Source of the DNA: Cantharellus purpuraceus
Taxonomy: Eukaryota; Basidiomycota; Agaricomycetes; Cantharellales; Hydnaceae
Assembly: GCA_025174535.1 (NCBI GenBank)
Contig: JALBUN010000049.1
Coordinates: forward strand, 682,001 to 746,000
Direction of reading: 5' to 3'
Length of the DNA stretch: 64,000 nt
Shown here: piece by piece, positions 11,443 through 23,702 of the stretch
Numbering within the stretch: position 1 is the first letter of the stretch
How the letters are laid out: the number at the start of each line of letters is the position of its first letter
Made by a program: the position numbers and the translations under genes
The notes under the pieces: generated by a model
Seen by the model: only the letters and a program-made list of their open reading frames with translations
Database searches by the model: none
Told to the model about the DNA's origin: nothing

Positions 11443-14400
11443 TTAAGTCTCTCCAGACCCACTCCAGCCAGTGGGAATGGAGGACGTCGAGTGGTGGTGA
11501 CGAGGAAGTTCTGCGCGGCTCATTCTTCTGCTGAGTTTCTTGAGGACGGCAACCTCTTCAGGCGTTGCGAATCCGTGGGGTTGGCTGCCAATGAAATCAA
11601 TCGCTGCATCGAGGCCGGCAGAAGCCTCCCGACCATCAGAGAGAACAACAATGGTTGACGAATTAGACGAGGGTGACGAAACATGAGATGACCTGGCAAG
11701 TGAGTTGTGCACGACTCCGCGAGGATTAGGTTCATGCTCGGCTGAGGATGAGGTACCGGCGACAGTGGCTACGGTGGGAGACACAGTCACGGGAGAGGTG
11801 AGTCCATTTGGAAGATGTGCCTCGGCCTCTCGCGCCTCTGCCAGAGTTCGACTGCGCGTCTTGCGCATCCCAACGCCCACTCTTCCCCCCTCTTGCCGAG
11901 AAGGTGTTCGGTCAATAGATGTTTGTAACTGGACAGGAGCAGCAGGATTGAAACTGGGGTCCTTGTTCTGGTCCGATGCCGAGGTGACCGGTTGAGCAAT
12001 TGCAGTCTGGTCAGACATCGTCTGGGACGAGGAAGGAGGTGCATCAGACCCCTTGGCTTCCTCAGCATCGTCGGTTTGACTCTCGGTAGTCAACTCCTGA
12101 CAAGCTTCTTTCCCGGCATGCTCAGAGCTCGAGGATGGGTCTGGTTGCCAAACCATTTTCTGATCGTTGATATGCTTTGCGGAAAGAGATGTCTCATCCC
12201 CTTCCGAATCACTGGCATCGGGCCAGGGCTCTCGGCCAATGTACTTGCCCTTTCGAATGCCCACCCGGTGCTTGAAATTCTCGAGCCAACCAGAGGACGC
12301 CTTGAATTTGTCCTCCATTATTCCCAATCGTCGGGCTTCTTCCTTGGCTTTTGAACTGGCATAAAAAAGAGAATACGACGTCAGGAAAGGCACGAAAAAT
12401 AAGAGATGAAACGCGTGCACCGAATGAGAGCGTCAGAAAGCAAAATACCCTGAGGCTTCATCCCTTCAACCCACTGTTTGAGTACAAGTTCGAGGTCATC
12501 AAATCTAGGTTTCCTGTGAATAAGTAATTTCAGAATCAGTTGTGGAGGAAAGGGGGTTACGATGAGACAACGAGGAGACAAGAATGAACAAGTGGGGCAT
12601 CAAAGGAAGGGAGCGGATGCCTGATGACGAGACCAAGAAATCTCACATCAAATATCAAATCCATGGGAGAATATGAACAAAGGAGGGGGGATACAATAAA
12701 TAGGCAGATAGTGGGGTAGGCAGAACGGTAACACGAACCCTACGCACCTCTTCCGTGCAACCTTGGCATCATCGTCAGGACACCCCAACCACCTTTCCTT
12801 GTTTTTAAGGATCTTGCTAATCGTACTCCTCTCCACATTGTAGCGGGCAGCGATATCCTCCTGACGGGCACTCGGGTGTTGCTTTGCGTACAGACAAATT
12901 GCCTTACGGTCGGAGTTTGCAAGCTTTTGCTTGCGATGTGGAGTCCGAGTCACCGCAGGCTTGGTAGGAAACTGTGCATGTGTCCCATCTTGTGCCATAC
13001 GCTGCCCCGATGGTGGCGAAGGATAGCCAATATTGGGGACGTGAGGCTGCCACATGGACTCGCGGGAATCTTCCATGACACCTCCCGTCATGAAGGCTCT
13101 TACGCCCTGCTGATGGACGCCTTTGCCCGATTGAGGTAACAGTGCAGAATACGCACCCATGGCAGGGTGTGCCGTAGGCATCGAGAGGGGAGGGTGGCTC
13201 TGAGCTCGCACCTGCTGATTGTCAGGATCGAGGCATCCATCGCCGCGTGGTGGACCATTGGCAAATGGCATCTGGACGTCTCCACTGTCCCCGAATGTGG
13301 TCGGGCTTCCAACTGGGCCAGACGTGGATCCTGGAGCACTACCGGCACCTCCAGAAAGTGACGTAAATGCACTCGTGACACTGCTTGCGGGGGAGCTGCT
13401 CCTAACACTCACGGTACTCACTGTACCATAACTGCTGGAGCGTGTATGCCCGCGGCCAAACCGTGGGCCGGGAGAACCGCGAAAAGAATAGCGGGTGTTG
13501 CCTGATGAGTGAGAGGATGAGGAAGACCCTTGGGTGTGGTGTGAAGTCGTTGGGGTGGAGGGGAAAGCAGGAGATCCAGCATTATGAGACATAGGGTAAT
13601 ACGGAGACGGATGCATGTGTGGATGGGTGGACAAATGCAGAGGCTGTCCATGGGATGGCGACATCTGCTGCTGTCCTGGAGATGCGTGAGCGGGAGGTAA
13701 ACTGACGAGAGGCAGTGATCTGCTGGCTGAAATTCCAAGTCCATGAGAGCTAGGGCGGAAAGTACGTGTTAACGACACAGAAGAGGGACTAGATGACGTG
13801 ATAGCTGAGGCTGGGCTGTTGGGCTGCAGATCTGGGTGAGAGGAAGCTTCCGGAGGTGTCGAAGCACTAGCTGGGGAGTGCGGAAACGTATCCGAGTGCA
13901 GATAGTATTCGGAATGCGATGAAGCATCGGGAAGCAAACCAAACATCTGGACGATGTGTGTTTAACAATCATGAATAATGTGGACGATCGGTGAAAGACA
14001 TACGTGTTGAGACAGCGTATCATTCTGTCCCTGTCCGTGACCCATTCCGCTGCCGATCAAGCCATGGTTACGGCCGTCATCGACATGCATCTGCATCTCC
14101 CCAGATTGCATATGAACGTCATGCATGTCACTTTGCTGGTGCTGGTGCTGGTCGTCGTCGTGGTGCTGACCTTCGTGAGTGTGCTGATGCGGTGACTGGA
14201 CGTGGTGTTCGTCAACCTGGATCGGGACCTGCAGCTGTTCTAAAGCTGCCCTTGTTCTACGTCGTGTGGTGACACCAGAGCTAAGATTCGGCAGATTATA
14301 AGCGGAGAGACGCAGCGAGCCGGTGGGGGTGGTGCTATTGCTGCCGCCAGTGTTGGCCGAAGAAGGACGCGGTTCTTGGTTGGAATTTGAGCGCAGGTCC

Positions 14401-14618
14401 AGGGTAGAAGGGTCAAGGGTGAGTTGAGGCGAGTCATAAACGTGGTCAGCCTCGTGTTGATCTCGTCGATGCGGGGCCCCAAAAGTATCCGAAGAGAGAT
14501 GTGGTCCAGAATGGATCATGAAGGAGGTGGGAGATGTACTATAGGGGTGCAGGCTGGGAGGGTATATGGTAAAGGTGTCGTCGCCACTGTGGGCATGCAT
14601 CTCCTGGTCGTGCTCCAT
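11443..14618 (-). CDS. CENP-B-type HTH DNA-binding protein without transposase domain
   Basis: Likely DNA-binding transcription or chromatin factor. Four exons were inferred: 14004-14618, 12748-13946, 12421-12513 and 11443-12355. The first two encode long low-complexity Ser/Pro/His-rich sequence, including a His/Gln/Asp-rich run near residues 160-190. A pair of CENP-B HTH domains follows. The psq-like N-type HTH reads DRKAICLYAKQHPSARQEDI then AARYNVERSTISKILKNKE. The Tc5/CENPB-type HTH reads FDDLELVLKQWVEGM, SKAKEEARRLG and ASSGWLENFKHRVGIRKGK. After these come acidic and Ser-rich segments and a final basic helix (VAVLKKLSRRMSRAEL). No DDE catalytic domain is present, so this is not a live pogo-type transposase. 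Such domesticated CENP-B-fold proteins are common in Agaricomycetes. The target DNA is unknown. Confidence 0.9.
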
Positions 14619-16234
14619 GAGGCGTACTGTTGCGCGAAGGCGACGAAAAGGGCGCCGTGGCGAGCAGAACAAATATCTCGTGTACAACGCGCTCCAGCAC
14701 ACTTTAAGGAGAGTGGAAAGAGGATGCAGAGGCCCGGGAAAAAGCCACGGCGGCTGAGTGGAGAAGGACGAGTTCGCACGAGTAAGGGACAACTCCGACT
14801 AATTATAATTGGGACTGCTGATTACGTTGTCACTCTATCGCTTCTTGTCTCCTGCTTCCATTCTTAAATCCACTCTTCTCTGGCGCGCCGACGTGATCGT
14901 CCCAGTTCCGCTTTTTTTCTTCAGTTCCCACATTTGCCGGCCTCGACGTGCGCCCGACACCAGGGTCATCATCTCACTTATCCGACAGCGACCGTTGATA
15001 GAAGGTCCGACACGCATCGTCACTCGGAAGCATATGCTAGACCGCACGGCTTTTGACACAATGTTGCTCGTCCAGTCCCCCTAGCGCTTCTGGCGTATGT
15101 CACAGTGGCAGCGAGGCAGACACATGTTTCGTAACATGTGTGCACGAAGGGCAGGCACTGTCCGGAAACCAGGAGAGCGATCCTCGTCAAAGGCATCACT
15201 CCGCGAAGGGATCTTGGGCGTTATGGAGTGGCACTGATGCACTTATGATATTAATTGTCTCCGCCAGCCCAAAGTAGGCGTCTAGTTGTGCCCTGGCATA
15301 CAGTTCGAAAGAACCCATTCAATAAGCTTCATGGGGTGTACCTGCTCGTCGGACGCAACGCAACGCACCGCACCAACGACGAGCAGCCGAGAGGCAAGCA
15401 GCGCTCATGTATCGGAAGCCTTGTCCGGAAATGAACACCTAAAAGTGAATAAATACCTGAAAGGGGATGAAAGGGAGCGATGCGACATGACCGTAGGAAT
15501 CGACAGATCCTTGGATACCGATTAGACAAAGTGCCCGAAAGCCAAAGGCTTTGTGGCGCACCACACTTGTACCGTACGGTGGTGAACAAAGCAAGCTTTA
15601 CTATATGAGGGTTGGTTGCTGATGTTTCTCAAAGGCTGAGATTTGATCTTCGGTATTGCCGGCAGTGCAGGGGTGCCCGAAATCACCGTCAGCTGTCTGG
15701 TTACATTCAACTTTGCTTCTTACTGGGACTGCGCAGCTGAGCGTGCTAGGAAAATGACATGCTAGTCCGTCCTACAAGATTGGGAGCACCATAGGTTCAA
15801 CAACCTCACATCGATCACTACCTTCGTTCATACTCGACAGCGACGAGCAGTCGACGCGTACACGTGTCGTACAGGTCAGGGTGCTGAGCAGAGATCTCAA
15901 GCGCCTGGTGTGACAGACGCGTCCATGTCACATCGTCACACCGTGTTCAAGCAGTCCTTACACCGGGGCCTCGGCCTGGAAAGCCAGTATAGAAGATCAT
16001 CCGCAAAAGGCTAGCGAGAGGGCGAGAGGCCTTCGCATAAAAACTGTACTGGTTCTCTTAGCAACTCACGAAACAGGTTCTTGAGACACCTTCTTTTGAT
16101 GCTCGACCAAAGTTAGTAGAAAAAAAAAAACAAGAGGCCGCTTTGCTAATCTATTGCCCCACTTGGTCTGGATTTCCAGGTCAAGGGGGTGCAGCTGTCT
16201 GCCGTCACTCTTGTTCCTGGCCGAGACAACTCTA
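14619..16234. other. Intergenic, 1.6 kb
   Basis: Contains the upstream region of the CENP-B-type gene and the 3' side of the PLK4-like gene. Short open frames on both strands show no domain. No repeat or RNA gene was recognised. Confidence 0.5.
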
Positions 16235-19200
16235 TCAAACCATAACCATTCCAGTGATTCCAACCGATTGGCTCCTGTTCGGAATTTGGCGTACAGGGAA
16301 TTCTGATTGCGCCAGCATGGGCGTCGGTTTGCTGTCAGAAATCGGAGAGGCCTCTGGCCCTTGAGGCGTCAACGCAGTGGCACTCTCATCAGCTTTCAAC
16401 GGCCTATCGGTGTTGTTGTCCAATGTGGAAGAACCCTTCTCTTCAATATGTGGTCTAGCAACCATATAGATTCCTTCTGCTGCTTCGGCGAGCTTGAGCC
16501 CTTCAATAAGACACATAAGTGCCTGACGCTCCTCCGCAGTTGAACTCGATATGAAAGCGCCACCAAGTTTTAGTCGTTCTACCGTAATCGTTTCAGATTT
16601 GGAGATCCACTCGCCTCTTCCCCTCTGTTTGGAAGACGAGGCGTAACGTGAGAGCTCCAAGGTGTCTTGTTGCCTGGAGAATTTAATTTTCATTTCGACA
16701 AATGAGTCAGCAAGCTTGCCAGAGACATAACGTTTCTCCTTCAGTCCCTGGGATGGACATGGAAACAATACTTGAATGTCGCCTTTCGGACCGTTGGACA
16801 TTACAGTAAACTGTGCTTGAGGCGTGTACCAAACCATCTACTTACTGTCATTACCACGAAACGACCTAAAACATTGAGGCGTCAGGCGTACCCATGGCGT
16901 TCGCTTCTTGACTGATTCTAGATACTTTGATGCGAATGTGTACTTCTCCCAATAGCGCTCCGGCAGCTCATCAAGAATCCACGTCTCCCGAGGCTCAGAA
17001 AGTACACAGGGTGTGCTTAAGTGAGGTGCTTCATAAACTTTGATCTAAAGACATGAACTATGTGACTAAAAGCTCGTGGTTCTTATGTTGTGAGATTCGC
17101 TTACCTCCTCACCATCGGGGCTGATACATAATATGCGATCGCCCCTCCCCCCACCACGTCGATCTCCTTCTCTGAGGTCCACCAGCAGATATCGGGAAGG
17201 CAGAATGACTAGCTGGCCATGTGCAATTTTGTGGGTACGGGGCAAGAGTGGAGCGACCTGAAGAGCCATCGGGGAGCTTGTCCTGAGAATAGGTACAGGA
17301 TGCACATACGGCGACATTGACGGCATAGTCAATATGTCCTTTGGTCGAGAATGCCCACATTGCTTCCAAGTATGTCTTTTTCCGCTTGACGTTGCTTGCG
17401 ACGACGAAATAAATGGTGCATCACATGAGCTCTCTTCATCGAGCAACGTCTGGCCAAGGTGTGTCTCTGGTGGGGAAAGAAGACCTAAGGGGGGAATAGT
17501 TTTATCCTCCTTTCCACGGAAGTCCCCCGACATTGTCTCCACGCACGCTCCACTGCTCGCTGCAGAGCCTCTGAAGGGTCGTTTAAGAGTACTCACTTCC
17601 GCCAGTGCTTGCAACGCAGTCTCGACCTTTTCAGGATTCGGACCCGTGACGTGAGTAATAGCAAGCGACTCTGCCCGATCAGAAGGGCTACCATCATCGA
17701 ACTGTTGACGGAAGGATAACCTTCTCCAGGTATCATGTATGCTGGACGATGCTAAACCAGGTGACGTCGAATATAGGCGTGGGCGAGGCGAAGGCTTCGT
17801 TCTATCCTGTCTCATAGGGTTGGTGGTCACAGTCGATGTGGAGACGCCCAAGGACGGCATGCGATACGAAAGGCTTGTAAGGATTGTTTTCGTCGGCAAA
17901 CTTTCCCTAGTGTATCGTAATGCTGGTGAGAATCCTACATGCTTCCTCATACAGCCACGCTTGACATCCAGAGAACTTTCCGAACATGTTTTCCTACCCT
18001 TAAAGTAATTGAGCGCTGTGATCAGGCTTTCCGTTGGCAATGATGGATCCAAGAAGGCATGTGAAAGTACGCATTTCAGAGACATTCGACACTGCGGATC
18101 CTAAACAGTCGAAATAAGACATGAATTTACGAATAAAAAAATTTGAGCGACGAACGATCTGCAGAAGACTCGTGACCAGATCTTGAACATGTTGTGAAAG
18201 CTTCGTGCTTTCAGGAAACTTGTATGGAACATTCAATTTATTGCGCTGCAATCGCATAGAATCTTCTGTCTTGGTAGGGGAATCAGTTCCTTTACACTGC
18301 CCTGAAAGATCTATCACACCTCGAACGGACAAGTACCAGTTAGAACCGTAACGATCAAGCACCCGAGGGACCAAAGGTCAGAAACAAAGCTGTATGGACC
18401 GTTCACAGCTATTTCGCTGAAAGACGACATCGTTCATGAGTTACAATCGCCAGATGGGGTGACAAGTGAAAGCTAACTGACGGCGCAGTGTAACTTGACT
18501 TCTGGCAAAGTGTCGTATGAGGTGCTTCTAACGTTCCATATGACTTGCGGTTCGATTTTAGCTGGCCGTGACCTCCGAGTTTCTGTCCCGATTGAATTAA
18601 TGTGCCACTTTAAGTCGCCGTGAGTTGGGCACAGATTATTGCTGCCACTTACTATGCGTCCGTCGCCTGTGACAAATAGATTGTGAGGGCGGATATCTCC
18701 ATGTACGACGTTGTGTGCATGTAAATGTGCGAGAGCCTCGACGACCCTACGGATGATAGGCCGCGATTGGGCTTCAGTTAGAGGGTATGTCCTTGTTTCT
18801 CCCGATCCTCTATGTGATAGGTGATTGAGTAGTTCGCAGAGATTGCCCTCTTCGCAAAGTTCGAGAACGAGGTAGTAAAAGCTTGAGTCCTTAAAGGAGG
18901 AGTGTATCGAGATCAAGGAAGGATGGTGAAGTGACCGGATGACAGTACTTGAAGCTTGTTCGACGAGACAGGGGCGAGAATGGGTGAACTATTTTTTACA
19001 GGTTGTTACATATAGAGAGAAATGGGTGACAGATGAATGCAGGCTTGTTAATCCAAGACCGCATTGCGCTACTGACAGACCTGCTCTTGTGACTCACAGC
19101 TTTGATGGCTACTTTTCTGCCCTTCAACCGACCTTTAGTACAAGTTGCAAGATAAATGGTCGAGCTAGAGCCCCTCCCAATCAGTTTTTCCAGTAAATAG

Positions 19201-19325
19201 CTCTGAATACCAGAGAAGTGGTGATCAAGTCTCCGAAACATCCTCAAGTCAACGAGTGACTCTTCGGTCAAACGTACCTCATGGCCGTCAGGATTATCAA
19301 TACTTGTGAAAGTAGAAGAATTCAT
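16235..19325 (-). CDS. PLK4: PLK4-like polo kinase with cryptic polo-box region and altered DFG motif
   Basis: Eight exons were inferred: 19098-19325, 18653-18988, 18582-18482, 18416-18320, 18269-18156, 18100-17105, 17044-16892 and 16837-16235, about 875 aa. The kinase domain (about 40-290) has a Gly-rich loop LIGRGSSSTIYLA, the VAIK lysine, the C-helix Glu in LVEQASSTVIRSLHHPS, HGD in place of HRD (VVHGDIRPHNLF), an activation segment APHTTLCQKSSYTAPEIAV and SDLWSLGCLIVTVLTG. Where D-F-G is expected the frame reads KLGGHGQL, so the metal-binding Asp appears lost. A 290-residue linker follows, then a PLK4-type cryptic polo box (about 582-790): GQLVILPSRYLLVDL, ILCISPDGEEIKVYEAP, LPERYWEKYTFASKYLESVK and AQFTVMSNGPKGDIQVLFP. 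I see no C-terminal third polo box. In animals PLK4 starts centriole duplication; its job here is unknown. Intron 1 and a possible extra intron near 19270 are uncertain. Confidence 0.87.
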
Positions 19326-19541
19326 TGCATCGTTGTTGGTAACTTAAAAATATGCCTTGTACTGAGCGGACTCAAGAGCGAACGCGCTTGTGGCGTGCAC
19401 GTGATCGCGACAACAGGCTCGTTGGGAATTCAAAACTTATATAAATCTGTTATATGTCCTCGAGAATTAAATCCCTCCCAATATTGGTGATTTCCTCGCA
19501 GAAACTCTCAGAGTTTAGCTCCACAGAAAGCACCATATGCA

Positions 19542-20520
<979 letters not shown>

Positions 20521-23052
20521 GTCTTACAGCAGAACGATGTCGCACGCTCGCTTGGCGCCTATCTACACTCAGGCCTGAGCGGCCTGCAAACCATGTCTCC
20601 GTGACAAACTTGTCCACTACTCGACGTTGTTTCGCTAGGTTAATGTATTGTTAAATCCGTCGAGTGAAACATAGCTATCAAGGTTCCTTCTCACCCCTAG
20701 CAAGCAACCATGTATCGGGAACAGCTTCCAGCATGAAGCTATCAAATTTTCATCAGTTCATCATACCTACAATTACAGTGGCGTCCCAAAATGATAATAA
20801 TAGTGAGTCGCTGCTCTTTAGGTCATCAGGCACTAATGGCTAATTTAATTGCTTATACAGATTTCAGCATGACAATACAGCAGAATTTAGCAACTGTGGC
20901 TAACGTGATCATAAGTACTGATCCTTGATATAAAATGAGCTTTGCGCCTAAGGCCTCACTGCCGAATTGTTACTCAGAGCGACATTAATTAAAGGTACTA
21001 CAAGAAGGAAGGCGTATTTATGGAATCAATTGTTGGGCTTCTGTGAGTTTCATCACAAAAGTGATAAAAATACGAGGTGTGCCCACATCAACTTCGACTT
21101 AGTTGTGATTGAGTTGCTGACCTGCCTCAGAGGTGACATTTCTTTCCTCTCTGTACTGGAATCCATACGGAAATGCATCAGTAGGTGAAGACCGTGTGTG
21201 TGAAGCATTTCATCACTCCCTCATAGATTTGATGTCGTCCGTGGGGACAATATCCATTTGTCACTGTAAGCTTCTACAATATATCCAATTAGCGTTACGT
21301 CTAAGTACGAGAAGTTGCCATATACATATGGTTATTCACGATGTAACCAGATGTGCAGGCGTGAAATTCGAGCTCAAACCTGCTTGATGCAAACCTGTAT
21401 GCTATGATAACACGTTGTGATGGCTTTTCAGAGGTGTAAACTCTGGTTGTTGTCATAATTCACAATGACACCGGTATGAAAAGTATTTGAAAGGCCGGAC
21501 ACGAGTCACCCGGTGCGTTGGGGTACCCTGAAGACAAGGCTGTAATAACTTTTGCCTCATATCTGCCTTGAACATGCTTGGCATGTGCTCTCTAAGGACG
21601 GTGTGTATACGTCCATTGCAAATACCAGTTGCACGAGGCTGTGCCCAGAAAGAGAGAAGGAACGAGCGCGAGAATCCCACCAGTTCTTGTTGCCGACAAA
21701 ATTGAAATTGTTTCCATGAAATTAGTGATTGCAGCAAGTGCTTGGCCGTCTCAGCCATGTCTAGAGCGCTCTCTAACCTCAGTTCCTTGTGAATGTGTTC
21801 TAGCCTAACAAGCTCAGCGCAACGTCTGCGTCACGATAACTGCAATGCTAATGCTGGTGCAGGCTATGAAGCCGCCAAGAGCTTCTTGCGGTGAGGCTTG
21901 GGTTCTGTCAACCATAAATGGAAGAAGATTGAGGGCACGAAGTGGTCATAAATTCAATGAAGAGAGCGCTGGACGTACAGATGTCCTATCTGAACAATTA
22001 AAAAGATGCACTGGAGAAATGTTAAAGCCTAAAGAACAATGCGTATTGATCTACGTCGAACCCCAACAATTAGGACTAGATCCAAGCATGCAGCGTGAAG
22101 TGGCATCTAATGCCTCGAGGATAGGCAGCGTTAGTACACTACCTGGCACGGGCAATTTGTCCATCCATTTTTTACGTGCTTCTCACACCTAAGAAGCCAT
22201 TAATAATGGGAGTGCCCTTCGCGTGCCTTGGGGCAGTACGACTATTGAGAGAACTGTCGCTTGCATGGATCAGTGGAGCATGTTCCGGTTGTCTATGCAT
22301 GAGGCACTTTCTTTCCCAGTCCAAGGGAATCACATGGTCCCCCTGTCATGTTTTAAACTCTCATGTGTGCGAGGTTGGATAACAGCGTGAACATCCTGTA
22401 TGGAAAGGGGTAAGGCACTCTAGAAGGTCGCGTCACCAGTCATCAAGTAGCCTCATGTACCACGACTGCACGCGTCGAGTGAGGTTGATTCTGTAGGACA
22501 TCACTTCCTCAGATTGAACATAATAACTGTCTCACCAGCTCCTGTTCAACAATACCGCACCATCGCCAGCCTTATAATTTTAGCGAATGGAGTTAGATCC
22601 GTCATGAATCTCTAAAAACAGAATTGCAAGACGTTCTGGCAAATAATTTCATATTCAGGGTGTTCGGAAGTCGGTGATGCGCTTTAGAGCGCTGGGAAAA
22701 TCAACTCACACAGATCAGTTAGGTTCTGATTCCGCAGCTAGTGCCCTAACATTAACACGCGAGAAGGTTTGGGCAAAAGTTTTTGTTAACAGGCGAAGCA
22801 CTGGTGTCAAGAGTGCCAAGCGCGATATATCACTGGAGGCATGACAAAGGAAAGGAAGGTGCAAATCTTACCCTGGATTATAAATGGCACTTGGAAAAGT
22901 CAATTGTATAGTCTGCATTCCTTTAAAGTTCAGAGATTGAACAGGGTCTATAATTCAGGGATCCCAACCAACGCTGCCGGTAGAACAGGTAGAACTAAAG
23001 AAATACACAGGAAAACAAGGCTAGTTGAAACTCCGACAAACATTGTAGCAAA
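20521..23052. other. Gene-poor intergenic stretch, 2.5 kb
   Basis: The longest non-coding interval in the window. It looks AT-richer than the neighbouring genes. The longest open frame (21845-22192 on +, 115 codons) starts with no recognisable domain and lacks family features. No terminal repeats, transposase, reverse transcriptase or tRNA-like sequence was recognised, so I see nothing definite in it. Confidence 0.5.
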
Positions 23053-23629
23053 ATGTTGCTGGCAGTCCTGCGAAGAGAGCTACAAGCACCTCGTATCTCT
23101 AATGTTTTACGATATTTTACCACGGCAGCTGCATCACGTCCTGTTCCTCCTCGAGGTCCGATTTGCTTTCTATGACATTTACTGTAAAGATGGATGTCTA
23201 ACATAGTAATGACCACCCATAGCAGGTTCGATCCAGAGTCCGACTGACTTGCTTGCCGCGATTGGACGGTCATGCGAGACTAAGCTGAAGGTGGAGAGCT
23301 GGGATGAGCTGTGGAAGATGGGAGGGGCTGGGATGAAACAAGCTGGTGTAGGCATCAAGGATCGTCGGTACGTGTTGCATTCATGAAACCTCACTCTATG
23401 GTCTTGACTTGAAATATTGCCGCCATGTAGCTACATACTGTGGTCATTAGAAAAGTTTCGTCAAGGTCATGACCCATCCGAATTTGCGTATCCCGAGCGT
23501 CCAAAGAAGAAGGTTCGAGGGTGAGAGTTCATGACAGCTTCTAAGTGTGACAACTGATTTAATGACATGTCCAGCTGGGGACCCTCTGTTCAGTTTGGAA
23601 AACGTATACGTTCTCGTCGGCGTCGATAG
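23053..23629 (+). CDS. FYV4: Mitochondrial small-subunit ribosomal protein mS41 (IGR-motif protein, FYV4)
   Basis: Structural protein of the fungal mitochondrial ribosome small subunit. Four exons were inferred: 23053-23155, 23226-23367, 23431-23520 and 23575-23629, giving 129 aa. The N-terminus MLLAVLRRELQAPRIS with many Arg and no acidic residue except one Glu fits a mitochondrial targeting sequence. The defining IGR domain is complete: DLLAAIGRSCETKLKVESW, ELWKMGGAGMKQAGVGIKDR and RYILWSLEKFRQGHDPSEFA. The protein ends in an Arg-rich tail (GKRIRSRRRR). The first donor (GTCCGA) is weak, but the join restores the frame straight into the IGR domain. It converges with MON1, with 73 bp between stop codons. 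Confidence 0.88.
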
Positions 23630-23702
23630 CAAGCTACACAAAATCTAACCAGCAGTATGGAACTCAAACATAAGGATACAAGTAATGGGGCTACCAATTC
23701 TT

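Noticed and set aside
18583..18652. Reading through the PLK4-like intron to use a G-D-L-K as the DFG motif
   Set aside because: That reading is in a frame that cannot join the activation loop and APE motif (SSYTAPEIAV), whereas splicing 18583-18652 gives one continuous kinase frame.
21845..22192. A 115-codon plus-strand open frame in the gene-poor interval
   Set aside because: No domain, no splice partners and no family resemblance; its length is within chance for this base composition.
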